A DNA stretch of 9,002 bases from JAGDXZ01 sp049965975 (GTDB taxonomy: Archaea; Micrarchaeota; Micrarchaeia; Micrarchaeales; CABMGC01). Location of the stretch: assembly GCA_049965975.1 (NCBI GenBank), contig JBMFVN010000030.1:1-9002 (forward strand). The letters run 5' to 3'. Every line of letters starts with the position of its first letter. Position 1 is the stretch's first letter. Under the pieces are notes generated by a model that ran no database searches, was not told the DNA's origin, and was given only the letters and a program-made list of their open reading frames with translations. A program made the translations under genes and the position numbers. Below, one piece after another: positions 5,031 to 9,002 of the stretch.

Positions 5031-6754
5031 TAAGCGAAGATGTTAAGCAGCAAGCGTACAAGCTTGCCCTCAAAAATGCATTGGACTATGGCAAGGCCTT
5101 GGAAGCCCCTGTGCTGAACAAAATTCTTGCAAGCGAGCCAGGGCTAAGGCAGAGCATGAAAGAGCTTGCTCAGGAAATAGGCAAGATAATAGAAAAAGTA
5201 AACGGCATGAGCAGGGAGCAGCTGCTTAAGGAGTTCGAGCCTTACAAGGCTGAGTTCGAGAAGAAAGAGGAGCAGAAGAAAGAAGCTACAGCAAAGCCGC
5301 ACATGGAGCTGGAAGGTGCGGTAGTGGGCGATTTTGCGGCTAGGTTCCCGCCAGAGCCGAACGGCTACATACATATAGGCAACGCAAAGCAGGCATTCCT
5401 GAGCGAGGAATTCGCCAAAATTTACAAGGGCAAGCTTTTCCTTTATTTCGATGACACTAACCCCGAGAAGGATAGGCAGGAATACGTAGACGCTATAAAA
5501 AAAGACCTTGACTGGCTCGGCATACGCTTTGATTCTGAGTACTATGCTAGCGACAGCATAGAGAAAATCTACGACTATGCAAGGCAGCTCCTCAGGCAGG
5601 GCAATGCATATGTGTGCTTCTGCAAGCCCGACGAGATAAACAGGAACAGGGCAGAGAAGAAGGAATGCGTGCACAGGAACCAAAAGCCTGATGAAGCTCT
5701 TGCCTATTTTGAAGACATGCTCAAAGGCAAGTACTCTGCAGGGGAAGCGGTAGTCAGATTCAAGGGTGATATGAAATCAGAAAACACAGTTATGCGTGAT
5801 CCTGTAATAATGCGCATAAAGAGCCAGAGCCACTACAGGCAGGGCAGCAAATACAGCGTATGGCCTACATATTACTTCAACACGCCAGTAAACGACTCTA
5901 TACACGGCGTTACCGATGCGATAAGAAGCAAGGAATATGAGCTCAGCGACGATCTTTATGTGGCGATTCTCTCCGCATTGGGGCTCAGAATACCGAGAGT
6001 TCACGAGATGGCAAGGCTCAAGATACTCGGCACTTCTACGCACAAGCGCGAGCTTAAGGAGCTTATAAGCAGCGGCGCAGTTTCGGGCTATGATGACCCC
6101 AGGCTCGTGACAATAATAGCGCTAAGGCGAAGGGGAATACAGCCTGAGGCAATAAGAAGGTTTGTTCTCAAGTTTGGCATGAGCAAGACCGATAGCATAG
6201 TAAGCATGGACATGCTGCTTGCAGAAAACAGGAAGCTTATAGATGGCTTTGCAAAGAGGCTGTTTTTTGTCAGCGATCCGATCGAACTGCACGTTCAGAA
6301 TATGAAAAGCCGCGAAGTAAAGCTAAGGCTTCATCCTACAAACGACCTAGGCTACAGGTCTTATGTTGTTTCAGAGTATTTCAAGGTAAGCAAAAAGGAC
6401 GTGCAGGCTCTCAAGCCCGGAGACATTTTCTGCTTGAAGGACCTTGCATGCGTTAAAGTTATAAACTTTGAAGCAGATAAAATTGAGACCAGTTTGGTGA
6501 ACGCGGAGCCGAGCATAATAGCCGAAGCGCCGAAAATACAGTGGGTAAGCAATGGTAATTATATGGATTGCGAAATAGAGCAGATAGGCCAGTTGTTCGT
6601 AAACGGCAAGTTCAATGAGAACAGCATAATCAAGACAAGAGGTCTAGTAGAGACTTATGCCAAGAACCTTGACGAAGGCGACATAGTGAACTTCGAGCGT
6701 GTCGGCTTCTTCAAGCTAGACGACAAAAAGCAGTATTCATTTCTCAGCCTTTAG
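5027..6754 (+). CDS. gltX: Glutamyl-tRNA synthetase, archaeal type
   Basis: This class I synthetase attaches glutamate to tRNA(Glu). The archaeal form usually also charges tRNA(Gln) as the first step of indirect Gln-tRNA synthesis. The 575 residues show an archaeal N-terminal helical extension (about 1-95), then the catalytic Rossmann fold with the HIGH-type signature in PEPNGYIHIGNAKQAF (HIGN at 116-119). FDDTNPEK and DLDWLGIRFDS follow. The KMSKS position reads GTSTHKREL (336-344), with His339 where a Ser is common. SGYDDPRL and ALRRRGIQPEAIRRF lead into a GlnRS-like beta-barrel anticodon-binding part (about 415-575). TTG 5027 is chosen because GGTGAG precedes it by three bases and the N-terminal domain is complete from there. 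It is the second gene of an operon, overlapping the surface protein gene by four bases; the next gene starts eight bases after its stop. Confidence 0.96.
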   Translation: MISEDVKQQAYKLALKNALDYGKALEAPVLNKILASEPGLRQSMKELAQEIGKIIEKVNGMSREQLLKEFEPYKAEFEKKEEQKKEATAKPHMELEGAVVGDFAARFPPEPNGYIHIGNAKQAFLSEEFAKIYKGKLFLYFDDTNPEKDRQEYVDAIKKDLDWLGIRFDSEYYASDSIEKIYDYARQLLRQGNAYVCFCKPDEINRNRAEKKECVHRNQKPDEALAYFEDMLKGKYSAGEAVVRFKGDMKSENTVMRDPVIMRIKSQSHYRQGSKYSVWPTYYFNTPVNDSIHGVTDAIRSKEYELSDDLYVAILSALGLRIPRVHEMARLKILGTSTHKRELKELISSGAVSGYDDPRLVTIIALRRRGIQPEAIRRFVLKFGMSKTDSIVSMDMLLAENRKLIDGFAKRLFFVSDPIELHVQNMKSREVKLRLHPTNDLGYRSYVVSEYFKVSKKDVQALKPGDIFCLKDLACVKVINFEADKIETSLVNAEPSIIAEAPKIQWVSNGNYMDCEIEQIGQLFVNGKFNENSIIKTRGLVETYAKNLDEGDIVNFERVGFFKLDDKKQYSFLSL

Positions 6755-6759
6755 GTGTG
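6754..6759 (+). promoter_or_regulatory. Shine-Dalgarno deciding the GTG start at 6763
   Basis: GGTGTG overlaps the gltX stop and is followed by three bases and GTG 6763. The alternative GTG at 6757 lies inside this site, so 6763 is the better start. Confidence 0.55.
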
Positions 6760-6762
6760 TGC

Positions 6763-7413
6763 GTGGATATTGCAAGCATTAGCGGCAAGGTAGGCACAGG
6801 GTTTAGCACTATAGAGAAAGAAGCGATAAGGAAGGTATTGCGCGAAAGCCTCCAGGAAGAGCTTCCAAACACCAGCGCAGAAATGCTAGACCGCACCCTT
6901 CAAAACATAGATGCACATTCTAAGGTTATTCAGGAGCTTATGGGCACGCAGGAATACAGCTCATTGTGCTTGCATCAGCTGATACACAACATAAAGCACA
7001 TGAGCTTCGAAGAGCAGCAGGCTTATCTGTCTTCTATAGAGTCATTTGCAAAGGCATATTCGCTTATTTTCAACAACAAGAGGCTCATGCTTCTCACGCT
7101 CAGCGGCGTAGTGCACACTACAAGCAACGCTAGATCAGTAGACAAATACACTTACGAACTTTACAAAATAGCAAGGCAGAAGCAGCTTAAACTGCTAGAG
7201 ACCATGACAAAAGAGTCTATTGCTTTGCAGGCCCTAAGGTCAGAGCTGGAGAAAAGAAGCAAAGGCATATTCGCTTTCTTAAGGAGCAGCCAGATAAAGC
7301 AGCTAAATCACAAGATAGCGGTTCGCACAAGGCGCATACAATATATAGAGAAAAAAGCAGGCAAGTACAGCGCGCTTGCAAAGAGCATTAGCGCCCTAAT
7401 TTCAAGGCGATAA
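6763..7413 (+). CDS. Unrecognised all-helical protein between gltX and thrC
   Basis: I recognise no family for this 216-residue protein. It appears entirely alpha-helical, with no signal peptide, membrane segment or metal motif. The C-terminal half is strongly basic with heptad-like spacing (LLETMTKESIALQALRSELE, then RSSQIKQLNHKIAVRTRRIQ), which suggests a coiled coil ending in an Arg/Lys-rich tail. RNA or ribosome binding is conceivable from the charge and the translation neighbour, but nothing proves it. The start is GTG 6763, preceded by GGTGTG at the standard spacing; an in-frame GTG at 6757 would add two residues. It begins eight bases after gltX, and its final codons AGG-CGA-TAA appear to double as the ribosome site of thrC. 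It therefore belongs to the same operon. Codon use resembles the neighbours, so there is no sign of recent transfer. Confidence 0.8.
   Translation: MDIASISGKVGTGFSTIEKEAIRKVLRESLQEELPNTSAEMLDRTLQNIDAHSKVIQELMGTQEYSSLCLHQLIHNIKHMSFEEQQAYLSSIESFAKAYSLIFNNKRLMLLTLSGVVHTTSNARSVDKYTYELYKIARQKQLKLLETMTKESIALQALRSELEKRSKGIFAFLRSSQIKQLNHKIAVRTRRIQYIEKKAGKYSALAKSISALISRR
7406..7411 (+). promoter_or_regulatory. Shine-Dalgarno pointing to an ACG start of thrC
   Basis: AGGCGAT (7405-7411) differs by one base from AGGTGAT. It is followed by three bases and then ACG 7415 in the thrC frame. The placement is the same as for the other led genes in the window. Confidence 0.55.
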
Positions 7414-7414
7414 A

Positions 7415-8464
7415 ACGGAATACAGGCTAAGATGCCTTTCCTGCGGTGCAACATTTCCCAGCAGTATAAAAAGCCAAGTGTGCCCGAAGTGCGGAGGCAT
7501 TCTCGAAGTCGAGTACATTGGCAAAGGCAAGGCCATCGATTCTGATCGCTTCTGGGATTTCGAAAGCCTGCTGCCGAAGGGCTATTACAAGCATTTCGAA
7601 GTGGGCTCAACAAGGCTTCTGCAAAGCCACGATGACAAAAATCTTTTCCTAAAGCTCGAATTTGAAAGCCCAACAAGGTCTTTCAAGGACAGGGGCTCTG
7701 TGATAGAAGTGGCAAAGGCCAAGGAATACGGCTATTCTACTATTGCTTGCGCTTCAACAGGCAATATGGCTTTTTCAATAGCATATTTTGCAAAGCTTTA
7801 TGGGATTAAGGCAGCAGTGTTCATAAGCAGAAGCGCGAACAAGGACAAGGTTCTAGACATAAGGAACACGCACGATGCAGAATTGCACAAAATAGACGGC
7901 GATTTCACCAAAGCGCAGAATGAGGCTGCAAAATATGCTAAAGAGCATGGTGCTTTTCTGGCAGGCGACTATTGCTACAGAAAGGAAGGCCAGTCAACCA
8001 TAGGCTTTGAGCTTGCCCACCAGGCCAAAGACGCTGCAAACGTAATAATGCCCATAGGCAACGGGACTCTTTTCAGTGCAGTGTACAAAGCGTATTCAAG
8101 GCTTGTTTCCATGCGGTTATTGCCGAAGATTCCAAGGCTGATAGGTGTTCAAGCCGAGCTTTCGGCGCCTATTGTGCACTCGAAAGGCGGAACAATAAAA
8201 TATGAAAAGCCAAGGACAAAGGCAGATGCAATAGCGGTAGGCTATCCAACATATGGCATGCAAGTCGTCGAGGCGATAAAGTCAACGAACGGCCTTGCAT
8301 TGACAGTTTCAGATACTGAAATGACCGCTTGGCAGAAGAAGTTCGAGAGCGAGTACGGCTTGCAGGCAGAGCTGGCGGGCGTTGCCAGCTTGGCAGCTTA
8401 CGCAAAGCTGAAAGGCAAGCTGAAAGGCAAGACAGTCGCGCTGATTACTGGTGCAAACCTATAA
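7415..8464 (+). CDS. thrC: Threonine synthase, PLP-dependent, probable ACG start
   Basis: The enzyme converts O-phosphohomoserine to threonine and phosphate. It belongs to fold-type II PLP enzymes. Reading from ACG 7415 gives 349 residues. The N-terminal zinc ribbon is Cys7/Cys10 (RLRCLSCG) and Cys23/Cys26 (CPKCGG). The PLP lysine is Lys91 in SPTRSFKDRG. CASTGNMAFS (residues 112-121) is the substrate loop, and PIGNGT (213-218) the PLP-phosphate loop. KEGQSTIGFELA matches the family, and the protein stops right at the conserved VALITGANL end. No ATG, GTG or TTG exists in frame between the stop at 7397 and GTG 7478, where starting would remove the first Cys pair. ACG has GGCGAT at the standard spacing. 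It is the last gene of the operon. A related amino-acid beta-replacing enzyme is possible but less likely. Confidence 0.9.
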   Translation, partial: TEYRLRCLSCGATFPSSIKSQVCPKCGGILEVEYIGKGKAIDSDRFWDFESLLPKGYYKHFEVGSTRLLQSHDDKNLFLKLEFESPTRSFKDRGSVIEVAKAKEYGYSTIACASTGNMAFSIAYFAKLYGIKAAVFISRSANKDKVLDIRNTHDAELHKIDGDFTKAQNEAAKYAKEHGAFLAGDYCYRKEGQSTIGFELAHQAKDAANVIMPIGNGTLFSAVYKAYSRLVSMRLLPKIPRLIGVQAELSAPIVHSKGGTIKYEKPRTKADAIAVGYPTYGMQVVEAIKSTNGLALTVSDTEMTAWQKKFESEYGLQAELAGVASLAAYAKLKGKLKGKTVALITGANL

Positions 8465-8477
8465 GCTAATGCCAATA

Positions 8478-9002
8478 CTAATGCCAGATCTTTTCTATTT
8501 CTTCAGTGCTTGCAAGCAGCAAAAGCTTTGACATGTTGGCTAGAGACCTTTCGTGGGCTTCCCTGTCGCTTGAAGACACTGCGTCTTTTGCTACTACCGC
8601 ATAAAAGCCCCTGTTGAGTGCTTCCCTCGCGCTAGACTCTACGCCGATCTCTGTGGCTATGCCTGCGAACACAACAGTTTCTATTCCCGCGTTTCTTGCC
8701 ATAAGCTCGAAGTTTGTGCCTATGAAGAGGCTTGCCGTGTTTTTGTTTATTACTGTCTCTCCTTCCTTTGTCTGCACGGCAAGTTCGAGCAAGCTTGCGT
8801 TTTTGTAGAGCTGGCCCCAGCTTCTTGCAGCTGCAAGCCTTGCCTTTGACTCAAACCTCTCAGGTAGCGGGGTTATCTTTGTGAAAAACAAAGGAATGTT
8901 TGCCTTTCTTGCTGCATCTATGAGCCGGTTCAGCTTGCTTAGGAATTCTTCCTTGTTGAATATGCGCTCTACAAGCATCTTTTGAACGTCCCAGACAACA
9001 AG
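8478..9002 (-). CDS. Isochorismatase-like protein lacking the catalytic Cys, 5' end off window
   Basis: The protein belongs to the isochorismatase/cysteine-hydrolase superfamily (nicotinamidases, N-carbamoyl amidases and relatives). The reading frame stays open from an internal ATG (8978) to the window edge as LVVWDVQK, which matches the family's first strand and catalytic Asp. The true start is therefore to the right of the window, and 174 residues are visible. The Asp (WDVQ) and the Lys (INKNTASLFIGTNFE) of the usual triad are present. The nucleophile position reads GIATEIGVESSARE, with Gly where Cys is expected after TEI, so ordinary cysteine hydrolase chemistry is unlikely. Relatives with this Gly variant are, from memory, widespread, so this is probably a real subfamily rather than a decayed gene. 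It converges on thrC with a 13-base gap. Substrate unknown. Confidence 0.85.
   Translation of the reverse strand, partial: LVVWDVQKMLVERIFNKEEFLSKLNRLIDAARKANIPLFFTKITPLPERFESKARLAAARSWGQLYKNASLLELAVQTKEGETVINKNTASLFIGTNFELMARNAGIETVVFAGIATEIGVESSAREALNRGFYAVVAKDAVSSSDREAHERSLANMSKLLLLASTEEIEKIWH

Noticed and set aside
5144..5683. Minus-strand open frame opposite the start of gltX
   Set aside because: It lies entirely within gltX and has no family motifs or start signals; shadow of strongly biased codons.
7432..7434. ATG upstream in the thrC region
   Set aside because: It is out of frame with thrC and its reading frame does not encode threonine synthase sequence.
7397..7480. Frameshift fusion of the helical protein with thrC
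   Set aside because: The helical gene ends in an ordinary TAA, no slippery run is evident, and the thrC frame has its own ribosome-site-like sequence; separate genes are simpler.
7478..8464. GTG 7478 as the start of thrC
   Set aside because: It lacks GG at -9/-8 and removes the CLSC half of a zinc ribbon whose CPKC half is retained.

Overview
The window is from an archaeal chromosome. The evidence is an archaeal-type glutamyl-tRNA synthetase, RNA polymerase subunit Rpo7 beside Spt4, an AlaX editing protein, an Fcf1-like PIN protein, TATA boxes placed about 26-27 bases upstream of leaderless starts, and a surface protein crowded with N-glycosylation sequons. Tight packing, short proteins and frequent AGG/ATA/AGC codons would fit a small-genome (DPANN, perhaps Micrarchaeota-like) archaeon, but that placement is inference only. 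I see no mobile element, CRISPR array or phage gene; this is mostly a housekeeping region.

Layout. A tRNA-Gln(UUG) runs off the left edge on the minus strand and shares a TATA-rich spacer with the divergent alaX (135-854). AlaX ends exactly where the minus-strand pair PAP2 phosphatase -> IscU/SufU-like scaffold (1823-855) ends. A second divergent promoter separates PAP2 from an Fcf1-like PIN protein (1889-2248). Next is the only large gene-free stretch (2249-2740): an AT-rich half, then a GC-richer half with a long imperfect stem behind its own TATA box, a candidate structured RNA. The rpo7-spt4 pair (2741-3521) meets a convergent FKBP/SlyD-type prolyl isomerase (4301-3573). From 4437 a plus-strand operon runs: anchored surface protein, gltX, an unknown helical protein, and thrC. 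It meets a convergent isochorismatase-like gene that runs off the right edge.

Together the genes cover translation fidelity (AlaX, GluRS, tRNA-Gln), transcription (Rpo7, Spt4), Fe-S assembly, lipid phosphate or pyrophosphate hydrolysis, protein folding and threonine synthesis. GluRS near tRNA-Gln recalls the archaeal indirect route to Gln-tRNA, in which GluRS would also glutamylate tRNA-Gln; the amidotransferase is not in the window.

Start signals fall into two clean classes. Three genes (alaX, PIN, surface protein) look leaderless. All eight other genes whose starts lie inside the window carry GG at exactly -9/-8. This rule moves the start of rpo7 and of the helical protein. It also indicates that thrC starts at a non-canonical ACG codon, which restores an N-terminal zinc-ribbon cysteine pair that a GTG start would cut off.

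The most interesting items are the candidate RNA at about 2467-2680, the ACG start of thrC, the uniform ribosome-site spacing, and two unrecognised genes flanking gltX in its operon.
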